A stretch of 39,038 nt of DNA. It comes from Streptomyces ureilyticus. Lineage in GTDB: Bacteria > Actinomycetota > Actinomycetes > Streptomycetales > Streptomycetaceae. The stretch is from assembly GCF_011045025.1 (NCBI RefSeq), contig NZ_JAAKZX010000084.1, positions 1 through 39,038 on the forward strand. The letters are read 5' to 3'. The position numbers and the translations under genes are program-made. Below, in pieces: positions 6,294-14,675 of the stretch. The notes below the pieces were generated by a model that worked only from the letters and a program-made list of their open reading frames with translations, made no database searches and was not told where the DNA came from. Position 1 is the stretch's first letter, and each line of letters starts with the position of its first letter.

Positions 6294-7526
6294 CTAAGTG
6301 ATGTCCTGGAGGCGGGCCGCGCGGGCCCGGAGGTAGCGCTGTTCGGGGAGGCTCAGGGTCTTGGCGGCGGCCGACTCGTAGGCGGCGCGGGCCGCCTCGG
6401 GGTCGCCGGCGCGTTCCAGGAGGTGGGCGCGGACCGCGTCGAGGCGGTGGCCTGATGTCAACTCGGGGGCGAGCGTGTCCAGTTCGGCGAGGCCGGCGCG
6501 AGGGCCGTGGACCATCGCGACGGCCACGGCACGGTTGAGGCGTTCGACGGGGCTGGGGACGAGGTGGACGAGGACGTCGTAGAGGCCGAGGATCTCGGGC
6601 CAGTCGGTGCTGTCGGGCGAGTCCGCCTCGTCGTGGACGGCGGCGATCGCGGCCCTCAACTGGTAGGGGCCGGGGCGGCGTTGGGACAGAGCCCGGATCA
6701 CCAGGGCCACGCCCTCCTCGATCGCCGCCTTGTCCCACAGTCCGCGGTCCTGCTCGTCGAGCGGGATCAGTTCGCCGTGCGGCCCGCTGCGTGCGGTGCG
6801 GCGGGCGTCGGTGAGGAGCATCAGGGCGAGCAGGCCGGTGACCTCGCAGTCGCCGGGCAGCAGCCGGTGCACCGTACGGGCCAGCCGGATGGCCTCGCCC
6901 GCGAGTTCGGCCCGCTGGAGGGAGGCTCCGGAGGTTGCGGTGTAGCCCTCGTTGAAGATCAGGTAGAGCGTGTGGAGGACGGCGGGCAGCCGCTCCTCCC
7001 AGCGGTCGGGACGGCCGAAACGCGTGCCCTTCACCCGCTGCTTGGCCCGGCTGATGCGCTGCGCCATCGTCGCCTCCGGCACCAGATGCGCGCGGGCGAT
7101 CTCGGCCGTCGTCAGACCGCCGACGGCCCGCAGCGTCAGCGCGATCTGGGCGGTCGGGGGCAGATCCGGGTGGCAGCAGAGGAAGAGCAGGGTGAGCGTG
7201 TCGTCCTCGGAGGGCGCGCGATCGGGCCCGGGCGGCGGCGCGGTGAAGGCGTCGCGCGGGGTGAGCGCCGCCGCCTTCTCCTCCCGCAGCCGCCGCGCCT
7301 GCTCACTGCGCAACGCGTCCGTGAGCCGCCGCGAGGCGACCTTGATCAGCCAGCCCCGCGGATTGTCCGGGATCCCCGACTCGGGCCACTGCCCGGCCGC
7401 GGCCAGCAGCGCCTCCTGTACGGCGTCCTCGGCGGTGTCGAAGTGCCCGTACCGCCGTACGAGCGCGCCGAGGACCTGCGGCGCGTGCAGGCGCAGCAGG
7501 TCCTCGACCTCGCTCGTACGTCTCAA
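6294..7526 (-). CDS. ECF42-type RNA polymerase sigma factor with long C-terminal extension
   Basis: At 410 residues this is about twice the length of a classical ECF sigma factor. Region 2 is visible in residues 10-75 (V-R-R-Y-G-H-F-D-T-A-E-D-A-V-Q-E-A-L-L-A-A, N-P-R-G-W-L-I-K-V-A-S-R-R-L-T-D), region 4 around 110-165 (L-T-L-L-F-L-C-C-H-P-D-L, L-T-L-R-A-V-G-G-L-T-T-A-E-I-A-R-A-H-L-V-P-E-A-T-M-A-Q-R-I-S-R-A-K). The rest is the helical, TPR-like C-terminal domain typical of the ECF42 group, which works without a classical anti-sigma factor. It starts with TTG after AGGGGAG, 13 bp downstream of a DGPF protein gene, the diagnostic partner of ECF42. Confidence 0.92.
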   Translation of the reverse strand: MRRTSEVEDLLRLHAPQVLGALVRRYGHFDTAEDAVQEALLAAAGQWPESGIPDNPRGWLIKVASRRLTDALRSEQARRLREEKAAALTPRDAFTAPPPGPDRAPSEDDTLTLLFLCCHPDLPPTAQIALTLRAVGGLTTAEIARAHLVPEATMAQRISRAKQRVKGTRFGRPDRWEERLPAVLHTLYLIFNEGYTATSGASLQRAELAGEAIRLARTVHRLLPGDCEVTGLLALMLLTDARRTARSGPHGELIPLDEQDRGLWDKAAIEEGVALVIRALSQRRPGPYQLRAAIAAVHDEADSPDSTDWPEILGLYDVLVHLVPSPVERLNRAVAVAMVHGPRAGLAELDTLAPELTSGHRLDAVRAHLLERAGDPEAARAAYESAAAKTLSLPEQRYLRARAARLQDIT

Positions 7527-7539
7527 GCGTCTCCCCTGC

Positions 7540-7953
7540 TCAACAATCGCCTCCGCCGTCGCCGACAGGTCGGATCACGACGGGGTACTCGTTCGCCCCC
7601 TTGGGGACGGGGCACGAGATGACGCGCTCGGCGATCTCCGTGACCCGCTCCAGGCTCGCGCACTCCAGGAGCCAGTAACCGGCGATCACTTCCTTGGTCT
7701 CGCCGTACGGCCCGTCGGTGATCACGGGCTTGCCGTCCGGGCCCTTGGCGACCAGGCGGGTCTGGGCCGGCTCGGCGAGCCCCTGGGCATCGATGAACTC
7801 GCCGGTCTCGGATAGATCGTTGTTGATCGCCCCCATGTGCTCGTACATGGCCTGAATGTCTTCCTTGCTCCAGACCGGGGCACCGGCGGTGGGCTTGCCC
7901 GCCTGGGTGTCGTAGTCCGCCTGCGTGCCCTGCACCATCACCAGGTACTTCAT
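7540..7953 (-). CDS. DGPF/YCII-domain protein, ECF42 partner
   Basis: The 137-residue protein is a YCII/DGPF domain: M-K-Y-L-V-M-V-Q-G at the N-terminus, a central K-G-P-D-G-K-P-V-I-T-D-G-P-Y-G-E-T-K-E-V-I-A-G-Y-W-L-L-E, and E-Y-P-V-V-I-R-P near the end. The D-G-P-Y motif gives the family its name. In Streptomyces, genes for DGPF proteins are the conserved neighbours and usual targets of ECF42 sigma factors; their chemistry is unresolved. AAGGAG lies 7-8 bp before the ATG. This gene leads a probable three-gene operon with the sigma factor and the DUF952 protein. Confidence 0.92.
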   Translation of the reverse strand: MKYLVMVQGTQADYDTQAGKPTAGAPVWSKEDIQAMYEHMGAINNDLSETGEFIDAQGLAEPAQTRLVAKGPDGKPVITDGPYGETKEVIAGYWLLECASLERVTEIAERVISCPVPKGANEYPVVIRPVGDGGGDC

Positions 7954-8070
7954 GAGTCCGCTCCTTCGGCTCGGACCGCCCGTCGTGGGCGGTTCTCACA
8001 GGGGACGTCGGAGCCGGCCCGCGCTTCTCTACACGCTCGCGGAAAAAGTTTCAGGCTCGCTGGGAGGACG

Positions 8071-8298
8071 TCACGAATCCCGCTGCTCGGTCTTCTCGAC
8101 CTTCTCGGGCACCGGTCCGCTCTCCGACGTGAGAACGGGCTCCGACTCGCCCTCTTCCGCCTCGTACGCCTGACACTCGGGGTTCTTGCACGGGCCGGGA
8201 CGCCACAGGGGCACGAACACGCCCAGGGTCTTGTGCCGGCGTACGACCTGCTCGACGGGCTGGCCGCAAACGGGACAGACGTACTCATCACTGGCCAT
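8071..8298 (-). CDS. Small Cys4 zinc-ribbon-like protein
   Basis: A 75-residue protein with C-P-V-C at residues 8-11 and C-x4-C at 37-42, in a spacing that would make one zinc ribbon. The rest is an acidic, Glu/Ser-rich tail with no fold. The ATG follows GGAG at a suitable distance. I do not recognise a named family; it may be a small nucleic-acid- or protein-binding protein. It is monocistronic between the DGPF protein and the DHFR-like gene on the same strand. Confidence 0.7.
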   Translation of the reverse strand: MASDEYVCPVCGQPVEQVVRRHKTLGVFVPLWRPGPCKNPECQAYEAEEGESEPVLTSESGPVPEKVEKTEQRDS

Positions 8299-8352
8299 GT
8301 CTCCAGAGTATTGCGGGACGGGCCGGGCCGACAGATGAGCGACGTGCCCGGG

Positions 8353-8937
8353 TTACCGCTTGCGCTGGTACGTCCGGACGAGGACGTCGTTCTTGAAGGT
8401 GCGCACCGTGTCGAGCGTGAACTCGGTGAGCGCGAAGCCGGAGCCGAACATCGGCATGCCGGAGCCGAGGACCAGCGGATACGTCTTGATGACGAGCTCG
8501 TCCACCTCGTCGAACAGCTCGCCGGCGAGCTTCGAACCTCCACAGAGGTAGATGCCGAACTCGCTGTCCTCCTGCTTGAGTTCGCGGATCTTGCCGACGA
8601 CGTCGTCCGAGACGATCTCCACGTTCGGGTCGGGCGACTTCTCGAGGGTGCGCGAGGCGACGTACTGCCTCATGTGCGCGTACGGGCTGGTGCAACCGAT
8701 CGCCAGGGCCAGGTCGTAGCTGGACCGGCCCTGGATGATCGTGTCGAACTTCTTGTTCTCCAGGTCGTCGATGCCGAGGGGCTGACGGCCCGGGGTGGGC
8801 AGGGTCTCCGGGTACTCGGTCTTGAGGAACTCGAAGTACTCCTCGTCGACGAGCCGCGTGAAGAACTCCCCGTCGCCGCTCGGGTCGCCGATGAAGCCGT
8901 CGATCGAGCAGGCGATGAAGTAGGTGAGCTTTCGCAA
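8353..8937 (-). CDS. Dihydrofolate reductase-family protein (RibD C-terminal fold)
   Basis: The protein begins L-R-K-L-T-Y-F-I-A-C-S-I-D-G-F-I-G, the usual start of DHFR/RibD_C-type reductases, and contains D-T-I-I-Q-G-R-S-S-Y at mid-length and G-I-Y-L-C-G-G-S-K-L-A-G-E-L-F-D-E-V-D-E-L-V-I-K-T-Y-P-L-V-L-G-S-G in the C-terminal half, the conserved NADPH-site region. The exact substrate is unknown; these proteins are often not true dihydrofolate reductases. I place the start at a TTG (8937) after GGAAAGAG, because the 14 residues before it are atypical for the family. It is divergent from a TetR repressor with which it shares a 118-bp promoter region. Confidence 0.85.
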   Translation of the reverse strand: MRKLTYFIACSIDGFIGDPSGDGEFFTRLVDEEYFEFLKTEYPETLPTPGRQPLGIDDLENKKFDTIIQGRSSYDLALAIGCTSPYAHMRQYVASRTLEKSPDPNVEIVSDDVVGKIRELKQEDSEFGIYLCGGSKLAGELFDEVDELVIKTYPLVLGSGMPMFGSGFALTEFTLDTVRTFKNDVLVRTYQRKR

Positions 8938-8983
8938 GTTGGTCTCTTTCCGTAGGGTGACCGCCAAGGACTGGACCACTGCA

Positions 8984-9013
8984 TTTATAGTGCTTCACTT
9001 GTAGTGGTTACAA
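8984..9013 (-). promoter_or_regulatory. Promoter of the DHFR-like gene with overlapping dyads
   Basis: On the minus strand TTGTAA (complement of 9008-9013) and TATAAA (complement of 8984-8989) are separated by 18 bp, a good housekeeping-type promoter. Between and over them lie AGTG-CTT-CACT (8989-8999) and CACT-TGT-AGTG (8996-9006), which share one half-site. These are likely binding sites for the adjacent TetR regulator. Confidence 0.65.
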
Positions 9014-9055
9014 GGGATTTCCGGCACGGGAGTCAACTGGGAGAGAGGATTCCGC

Positions 9056-9667
9056 ATGGTCAGAAACCCGGAGCGCAGAGCCGCCCTGGTCGACGCGGGT
9101 GTGGAGGTACTGGCGCGCGAGGGGGCACGCGGGCTGACGTTCCGCGCGGTGGACGCCGAGGCCGGCGTGCCGGTGGGCACCGCCTCGAACTACTTCACCG
9201 GCCGCGACGACCTGCTCCGCCAGATCGACATACGGCTGCACGAGCGGCTCGCCCCGGATCCGGAGGTCCTGGCCGAGCTGATGAAGGCGCCGAAGGACCG
9301 CGCGCTGGTCACGGCGTTCATGCACGACCTCATGGCGCGGGCGCAACGGGACCGTACGGGATATCTGGCGCTCATGGAGATGCGCCTGGAGTCCACGCGG
9401 CGCCCGGAGCTGAGGGCCTCATTCACGAAAACGGTCCGTGCGGACCTCGAGCAGGCCATGGAGTTCCACCGCGACGCCGGGCTCCCCGGCGGCGACGAGA
9501 CCGTGACGGTCCTCTATCTCGCCATGCTCGGCCTGCTGCTGGAACATCTGACCCTGCCGGGGGTGCTGGACGGAGTCCTCCCCGGGGTGAGCGTGCCGGA
9601 CGGCCTGGTGGAGCGGATCGCCGCGACGATCGTGCCGGAGGCCGACGCCGGGTCCGGGCAGCGTTGA
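9056..9667 (+). CDS. TetR-family transcriptional regulator
   Basis: A 203-residue regulator with an N-terminal TetR HTH: A-A-L-V-D-A-G-V-E-V-L-A-R-E-G-A-R-G-L-T-F-R-A-V-D-A-E-A-G-V-P-V-G-T-A-S-N-Y-F-T-G-R-D-D-L-L (residues 9-53). The C-terminal ligand domain is helical. GAGAGGA precedes the ATG at a good spacing. It is divergent from the DHFR-like gene, the probable target, and convergent with the GNAT gene. Confidence 0.92.
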   Translation: MVRNPERRAALVDAGVEVLAREGARGLTFRAVDAEAGVPVGTASNYFTGRDDLLRQIDIRLHERLAPDPEVLAELMKAPKDRALVTAFMHDLMARAQRDRTGYLALMEMRLESTRRPELRASFTKTVRADLEQAMEFHRDAGLPGGDETVTVLYLAMLGLLLEHLTLPGVLDGVLPGVSVPDGLVERIAATIVPEADAGSGQR

Positions 9668-9691
9668 GGGTGAGGGTGCGGGCGCGTTCCG

Positions 9692-10291
9692 TCAGGCGCG
9701 CGGGGCCGGATCACGCCACATCGGCCACATGGGCGGACCGTCCGGCAGGTCGAGCGTGCTGCCCATGAAGGTGAAGCCGAGGCGTTCGTACAGGGCGCAG
9801 CTGCGGGCGCTGCTCGCCTCCAGGTACGCGGGCAAGTGCTCGCGGTCGCAGCGGTCGAGCACGTGCTGGATGAGCGCCGTACCGAGGCCCTCGCCCTGCC
9901 GCTCCGGAGCCACGCCGATCATCCACAGGTACTCGTGGGCCGCGCCCGCCGGGTGTATCCCGGCCGTCAGCCGGGCGATCTGCTCGATCCGTTCATTGCC
10001 GGGATCGACTGCCTCACGGATCTGCGCGGGCCCGTCCTCGTCGTCCTCGTGAGCCTCCGCGGGCATCGGCAGCCACAGCGCGCAGGCCGAACCGTCCTCG
10101 GTGACGTCCACATAGCCCTCGTCGAGCACGATGCCGAGGAAGGCTCCCATCAGCAGGGGGTGCGTACGGCGACGGTCCTCCGCGTCGGGGAAGACCCAGC
10201 CGCTCACCGGGTCGTTCTGAAAGGCGTCGTCCAGAAGCCGCGTAACGGCCTCCCGATCGCCTTCCCCGGCTCTGCGAATCGCCACGCCCAT
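9692..10291 (-). CDS. GNAT-family N-acetyltransferase
   Basis: The 199-residue protein has the GNAT layout: strand I-R-R-A-G-E-G-D-R-E-A-V near the start, the central Y-L-W-M-I-G-V-A-P-E-R-Q-G-E-G-L-G-T-A-L-I containing the acetyl-CoA-binding Q-G-x-G-L-G at about residues 132-137, and Y-E-R-L-G-F-T-F near residues 168-175. The substrate is unknown. GGAGG lies 8 bp upstream of the ATG. It is monocistronic and convergent with the TetR gene. Confidence 0.9.
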   Translation of the reverse strand: MGVAIRRAGEGDREAVTRLLDDAFQNDPVSGWVFPDAEDRRRTHPLLMGAFLGIVLDEGYVDVTEDGSACALWLPMPAEAHEDDEDGPAQIREAVDPGNERIEQIARLTAGIHPAGAAHEYLWMIGVAPERQGEGLGTALIQHVLDRCDREHLPAYLEASSARSCALYERLGFTFMGSTLDLPDGPPMWPMWRDPAPRA

Positions 10292-10534
10292 GCCCCGTAC
10301 CTCCAGCTCAACTGCCCGCCACCACTTGACCGTTGCAGCCTATGCGAACCGTATCCACCTCCTCACTCGGGTGGCCCGCTCGAAATCAGCAGGATTGGAT
10401 TGTCGATTAAGGGGCACACCGTAGGGCTGTCGGCCGGGGCCTTCGCCGACCGGATTCACGGACATTTCCGGGCGGGAACACCAAGATCGGGCCGGGCGTT
10501 GAACCGGTGACGGACGAGCGACGAGGAGACAGCG

Positions 10535-10768
10535 ATGGCAGGCTTCCTGGACCGCGCCAAGGAACAAGCACAGCGCGGCATCACACAGGGCAAGCACAAG
10601 ATCGACGAGGTGCAGGCGCAGCGGGCGGGCGGCGATCTACTCAAGAGTCTCGGCGCGGCCTACTACGCCGAGCGGCATGGCACCGGCGCTCCCGACGCGA
10701 CGCAGCGCGCCCTCCAGGCCCTGGAGAGCCACATCGCGACGCATGGCGACGGAGTACTGCGCTCCTGA
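10535..10768 (+). CDS. Small conserved-looking hypothetical protein
   Basis: A 77-residue basic, helical protein beginning M-A-G-F-L-D-R-A-K-E-Q-A-Q-R-G-I-T-Q-G-K-H-K-I-D-E-V-Q. This resembles the amphipathic start of many small actinobacterial proteins in which charged residues alternate with Ala. There is no transmembrane segment or catalytic motif. The start is well supported by GAGGAGA five to six bases before the ATG. About 240 bp without a gene precedes it. I cannot assign a function. Confidence 0.7.
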   Translation: MAGFLDRAKEQAQRGITQGKHKIDEVQAQRAGGDLLKSLGAAYYAERHGTGAPDATQRALQALESHIATHGDGVLRS

Positions 10769-10940
10769 CGCGAACCGCCCGTACCGCCCGTCGTGGAACC
10801 TTCGCGCGGCACTCAAGCTGACCGAATCGGCTCGCACGATGCGCGAACAAGTGGTCCCTGATGGGGAGTTCCGGGTAAAAGCGGCGGTACGAGGCGGTCG
10901 CGATGGGTGGCCGTCGCGCCCCCCATGTAAGGAGGCGGCC

Positions 10941-11531
10941 ATGGCCTCACCCATGTCCGCGGGCAGATTCATGTCGCGACTGCGGGACGAAGGTTGCACC
11001 GTCGTCGAAGTAGGCGACTGGGAGCACCACAACCGCAATCACAAGGGCCCTTGGGGCCCGGTCCACGGCGTGATGATCCACCACACCGTGACCCGGGGCA
11101 GCAAGCGGACGGTCGAGATCTGCCGCGACGGCTACAGCGGCCTGCCAGGACCGCTGTGCCACGGCGTCATCACCAAGGACGGCCGAGTCCACCTCGTCGG
11201 CTACGGCCGCGCCAACCACGCGGGTCTCGGCGACGACGACGTACTGCGCGCGGTCATCGCCGAGCGGGGCCTCCCGCGGGACAACGAGGCGAACACCGAC
11301 GGCAACCGGCACTTCTACGGCTTCGAGTGCGAAAACCTCGGAGACGGCGAGGACCCGTGGCCGGCGGCCCAGTTGGAGGCGATCGAGCGCGCCGCGGCGG
11401 CGGTCTGCCGCCACCACGGATGGAATGAGCGCTCGGTGATCGGCCACCTCGAATGGCAGCCGGGCAAGGTCGACCCCCGCGGTTTCACCATGGCCTCCAT
11501 GCGCGCGCGCATCCGCGACCGCCTGAACTAG
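10941..11531 (+). CDS. N-acetylmuramoyl-L-alanine amidase (Amidase_2/PGRP fold)
   Basis: The 196-residue protein is a zinc amidase that would cut the MurNAc-L-Ala bond of peptidoglycan. The Amidase_2 zinc ligands can be placed at H47 (in M-I-H-H-T), H169 (in I-G-H-L-E-W) and D178 (in G-K-V-D-P). L-C-H-G-V-I-T-K-D-G-R-V-H-L-V-G-Y-G-R-A-N-H-A-G is the standard core. No signal peptide or wall-binding domain is visible, so export is unclear; phage-like or intracellular recycling roles are alternatives. A perfect AAGGAGG stands 6-7 bp before the ATG, which fixes the start against earlier in-frame codons. Confidence 0.9.
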   Translation: MASPMSAGRFMSRLRDEGCTVVEVGDWEHHNRNHKGPWGPVHGVMIHHTVTRGSKRTVEICRDGYSGLPGPLCHGVITKDGRVHLVGYGRANHAGLGDDDVLRAVIAERGLPRDNEANTDGNRHFYGFECENLGDGEDPWPAAQLEAIERAAAAVCRHHGWNERSVIGHLEWQPGKVDPRGFTMASMRARIRDRLN

Positions 11532-11543
11532 ACGGGCACTCCA

Positions 11544-12452
11544 GTGACCCTCGAAGCGCTCGACCCCGCCGTCCTGCGGCCGCGGCTGCCGTCGCCGCTG
11601 CGGGACGTCGTGGACGAGCGCTTCGCGCGTCACGGCGTACGGCTGCTGCTCAAGCGGGACGACCTGATCCACCCGGACCTGGTGGGCAACAAGTGGCGCA
11701 AACTGGCCCCGAACCTGCACGCCGCGGCGGGCCGTACGATCCTCACCTTCGGCGGCGCGTACTCGAACCACCTGCGCGCCACCGCCGCCGCGGGCCGCCT
11801 CCTGGGCCTGCCCACCATCGGCGTGATACGCGGCCAGGAACTGGCCGAACGCCCCCTCAACCCCTCCCTGGCCCGATGCACGGCCGACGGCATGCGGCTG
11901 CACTTCGTCGACAGGTCGACCTACCGTCACAAGACCGAGCCGGAATCGCTGGCCGCCATCCTCCGGAAGGCCGGCGCCGAGGACGCGTACGTCATCCCCG
12001 AGGGCGGCAGCAACTCCCTTGCCGTACGCGGCTGCCGCACCCTCGGCGAGGAGTTGCGCGGCCGGGCCGACGTCGTCGCGCTGGCCTGCGGCACGGGCGG
12101 CACACTCGCGGGGCTGGCCGCGGGACTCGGCCCCGGTCAGCGCGCCCTGGGCATCCCCGTCCTCAAGGGCGGCTTCCTCGACGCGGAGATACGCACCCTC
12201 CAGCACCAGGCCTTCGGCGGGCCGCGCGGCGACTGGTCCCTCGACGACCGCTTCCACTGCGGCGGTTACGCCCGCACCACCCCCGGACTCGACGCCTTCG
12301 CCGCCGACTTCGAGCAGCGCCATGGCCTGCCCGTCGAGCGCCTCTATGTCGCGAAGATGCTGTACGGACTACTGGCCCTCACGGAGGAAGGGGCCTTCCC
12401 GCGCGGGACGAGGCTCGCGGCCGTGATCACAGGAGCGCCGCTCACCCGGTAA
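11544..12452 (+). CDS. PLP-dependent enzyme, ACC deaminase/D-cysteine desulfhydrase family
   Basis: A fold-type II pyridoxal-phosphate enzyme of 302 residues. L-L-L-K-R-D-D-L-I-H-P-D-L-V-G-N-K-W-R-K-L at about 32-52 carries the Schiff-base lysine (in G-N-K-W-R-K), F-G-G-A-Y-S-N-H at 69-76 is the family's substrate/cofactor loop, and A-C-G-T-G-G-T-L-A-G-L near 181-191 binds phosphate. The family includes 1-aminocyclopropane-1-carboxylate deaminases and D-cysteine desulfhydrases; which reaction applies cannot be read from sequence alone. It starts at a GTG 12 bp after the amidase stop and may be cotranscribed with it. Confidence 0.85.
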   Translation: MTLEALDPAVLRPRLPSPLRDVVDERFARHGVRLLLKRDDLIHPDLVGNKWRKLAPNLHAAAGRTILTFGGAYSNHLRATAAAGRLLGLPTIGVIRGQELAERPLNPSLARCTADGMRLHFVDRSTYRHKTEPESLAAILRKAGAEDAYVIPEGGSNSLAVRGCRTLGEELRGRADVVALACGTGGTLAGLAAGLGPGQRALGIPVLKGGFLDAEIRTLQHQAFGGPRGDWSLDDRFHCGGYARTTPGLDAFAADFEQRHGLPVERLYVAKMLYGLLALTEEGAFPRGTRLAAVITGAPLTR

Positions 12453-12483
12453 GTCCCCTCATCCGGTAAGGCCGTTCACCCGG

Positions 12484-13740
12484 TCACCACCGGGGCAGCT
12501 TCCCCTCGTACTCCGGCTGAACTCGCCGCATATAGCCCGTGTCGTCGCGGTCCTTGATATCCGAGTCGACGTAGCGGCGGTGTGCCCGCTCCAGGGCTTC
12601 CGGGTCGAGTTCGACGCCGAGACCGGGACCGGTGGGGACCTTGACGCAGCCGTCGCTCAGTTCCAGGGTGCCCGGGACGATGATGTCGTCGGCCGAGTTC
12701 CAGGGGTAGTGGGTGTCGCAGGAGGTGTCGAGGTTGGGGATGGCCGCGGCGACATGGGTCATGGCGGCGAGGCTGATGCCCAGGTGCGAGTTGGAGTGCA
12801 TGGACAGGCCGAGTCCGAAGGCCTCGCAGACGGCGGCGAGTTCGCGGGTGCGGCGCAGGCCGCCCCAGTAGTGGTGGTCGGTGAGCAGGACCTGGATCGC
12901 GCCCTGCTCGATGGCGGGGCGCAGATGCTCCCAGGCGATGACGCACATGTTGGTGGCCAGCGGCATGGGGGCGCTCCGCGCGACCTCGGCCATGCCGGGG
13001 ATGGTCGGGGTGGGGTCCTCCAGGTATTCGAGGACGCCGTCCAGTTCCCGGGCGACGTGGCGCGAAGTCTCCACGGTCCACGCCGTGTTGGGGTCGAGGC
13101 GGAGCGGCCGGCCTGGGAAGGCCTCGGCGAGGGCGCGGATCGCGGCGATCTCCTCGTCGGGCGGGAAGACACCGCCCTTGAGCTTGAAGGAACGGAAGCC
13201 GTACCGCTCCTGCATCAGCCGGGCCTGCTCGACGATGCCGGCCGGATCGAGTGCCTCCCCCCAGTCGTCATCGATGGCCGGGCGGCCGTCGAGGGCGGGA
13301 TGTCCGGCCCACTTGTAGAAGAGGTACGCGGCGAAGGGGACGGCGTCGCGGACGGTGCCCCCGAGCAGGTCGGAGACGGAACGACCGGTCAGCTTGCCCT
13401 GCGCGTCGAGGCAGGCGACCTCGACGGCGGAGGTGGTCCAGCCGCGTTCGTGGGAGCTGGGGACGGTCGGCAGCAGCGCGGCGTCGATCGCGGCGGCGAT
13501 GGCGGTGGTGTCGAAGACGTCCATGCCGGGGACGACGCGGGCGGCGATCTGGAACCGTTCGAGGCGGTCGGTGCCGCCCGGAGACTCGCCCAGGCCGACG
13601 GTGGTGCCGTCCTCCAGGACGAGTTGCAGGACGCACCGCAGGGCGAGCGGCTCGTGCACCCCGATGGAGTTGAGGAGCGGCGGGTCGCTGAACGCGATGG
13701 GCGTGATGGTCAGTTCGCGGATCCGGGTGCCGAGGGTCAT
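12484..13740 (-). CDS. gudD: Glucarate dehydratase (enolase superfamily)
   Basis: A 418-residue enolase-superfamily acid-sugar dehydratase. F-K-L-K-G-G (185-190) carries the catalytic base K188; the metal ligands are D216 (L-D-P-N), E241 (Y-L-E-D) and N264 (A-T-N-M), and H319 (in S-N-S-H-L-G-I-S) is the other catalytic base. Spacing matches E. coli GudD (K207, D235, E260, N289, H339). It converts D-glucarate (and L-idarate) to 5-dehydro-4-deoxy-D-glucarate. It overlaps kdgD by 4 bp (ATGA) and is the last gene of the sugar-acid operon. Galactarate-specific relatives cannot be excluded. Confidence 0.9.
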   Translation of the reverse strand: MTLGTRIRELTITPIAFSDPPLLNSIGVHEPLALRCVLQLVLEDGTTVGLGESPGGTDRLERFQIAARVVPGMDVFDTTAIAAAIDAALLPTVPSSHERGWTTSAVEVACLDAQGKLTGRSVSDLLGGTVRDAVPFAAYLFYKWAGHPALDGRPAIDDDWGEALDPAGIVEQARLMQERYGFRSFKLKGGVFPPDEEIAAIRALAEAFPGRPLRLDPNTAWTVETSRHVARELDGVLEYLEDPTPTIPGMAEVARSAPMPLATNMCVIAWEHLRPAIEQGAIQVLLTDHHYWGGLRRTRELAAVCEAFGLGLSMHSNSHLGISLAAMTHVAAAIPNLDTSCDTHYPWNSADDIIVPGTLELSDGCVKVPTGPGLGVELDPEALERAHRRYVDSDIKDRDDTGYMRRVQPEYEGKLPRW

Positions 13741-14654
13741 GCCTTTACCGCCTCCAGGCCGTGGTCGATCAACTGCGTGAGCCGGGCGAGGTGCTCCGGC
13801 GTGGGGTCGAGCAGCGGGGGCCGTACGCCGCCGACGTCCAGCCCTCGGATCCGTACCCCTGCCTTGACCAGCGAGACCGCGTATCCGGGCACCGCGTCGC
13901 GGAGCTCGACGAGCGGGGCGTAGAACTCGGTGAGGAGGGTGGCGACCAGGGTCTGGTCGTCCTGCGCGAGGGCCTGATGGAAGGCCAGCGCGATCTCCGG
14001 GGCGAAGGCGAAGACGGCCGAGGAGTAGAGCTCGACTCCGATGCCCTGGTAGGCCGGTACGGTCATCTCGGCCGTCGGCAGGCCGTTGAAGAACTGGAAG
14101 TCGCCGCTGTCGGGCAGGGCGCGCACCGCGCGCACGATGCGGTGCATCAGCTCGATGTCGCCGATGCCGTCCTTGAGGCCGATCACTCCGGGCAGGGCGG
14201 CGATCGCGGCCGCGGTCGGGGCGGTGAGGCGGGCGGTGCCGCGCTGGTAGAAGACGACGGGCAGCGTGGTGGCAGCGGTCACGGTTTCCACGTAGCGCAG
14301 CAGGCCTTCCTGCGGGGCCGTCACCAGGTACGGCGGCAGCAGCAGGATGCCGTCGGCGCCGGCCCGCTCGATGCGGGCCACCTGGTCGAGGACCGTGGGG
14401 ACCGGCCCGCCGGCCGCGGACAGGACGGGGACGCGGCCCGCGGTCGTCTCGACGGCCACGCGTGTCGCGCGTTCGATCTCCTCCGGCGACAGCGCGTGGA
14501 ACTCGCCGGTGCCGCAGGCGACGAAGACACCGCCCGCTCCGGCGCGTACACCGGAGTCGATGTGCTGGGCGAGCAGCTCCCCGGCCAGGGCGCCGTCCGT
14601 GCCGAACGGGGTGACCGGGAAGAACTGCACGCCTTTGAGCTTGGGGAACTTCAT
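13737..14654 (-). CDS. kdgD: 5-dehydro-4-deoxyglucarate dehydratase
   Basis: A 305-residue DapA/NAL-family TIM barrel. G-T-G-E-F at 48-52 is the carboxylate-binding loop, Y136 (in V-F-Y-Q-R-G) is the catalytic tyrosine and K161 (in I-G-L-K-D-G-I-G-D) the Schiff-base lysine; G-L-K-D-G-I-G-D is characteristic of KDG dehydratases. The enzyme decarboxylates and dehydrates the product of GudD to 2,5-dioxopentanoate (alpha-ketoglutarate semialdehyde). It lies 38 bp downstream of the second permease gene and couples to gudD. The oxidation of the semialdehyde to 2-oxoglutarate is not encoded nearby. Confidence 0.9.
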   Translation of the reverse strand: MKFPKLKGVQFFPVTPFGTDGALAGELLAQHIDSGVRAGAGGVFVACGTGEFHALSPEEIERATRVAVETTAGRVPVLSAAGGPVPTVLDQVARIERAGADGILLLPPYLVTAPQEGLLRYVETVTAATTLPVVFYQRGTARLTAPTAAAIAALPGVIGLKDGIGDIELMHRIVRAVRALPDSGDFQFFNGLPTAEMTVPAYQGIGVELYSSAVFAFAPEIALAFHQALAQDDQTLVATLLTEFYAPLVELRDAVPGYAVSLVKAGVRIRGLDVGGVRPPLLDPTPEHLARLTQLIDHGLEAVKA

Positions 14655-14675
14655 CTCTTCCTCTGGGAGTGGGGC

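Noticed and set aside
12580..13923. Plus-strand open frame of about 447 codons opposite gudD/kdgD
   Set aside because: It mirrors the high GC third positions of two enzymes with complete active sites on the minus strand. It has low-complexity Gly/Arg/Asp content and no recognisable domain.
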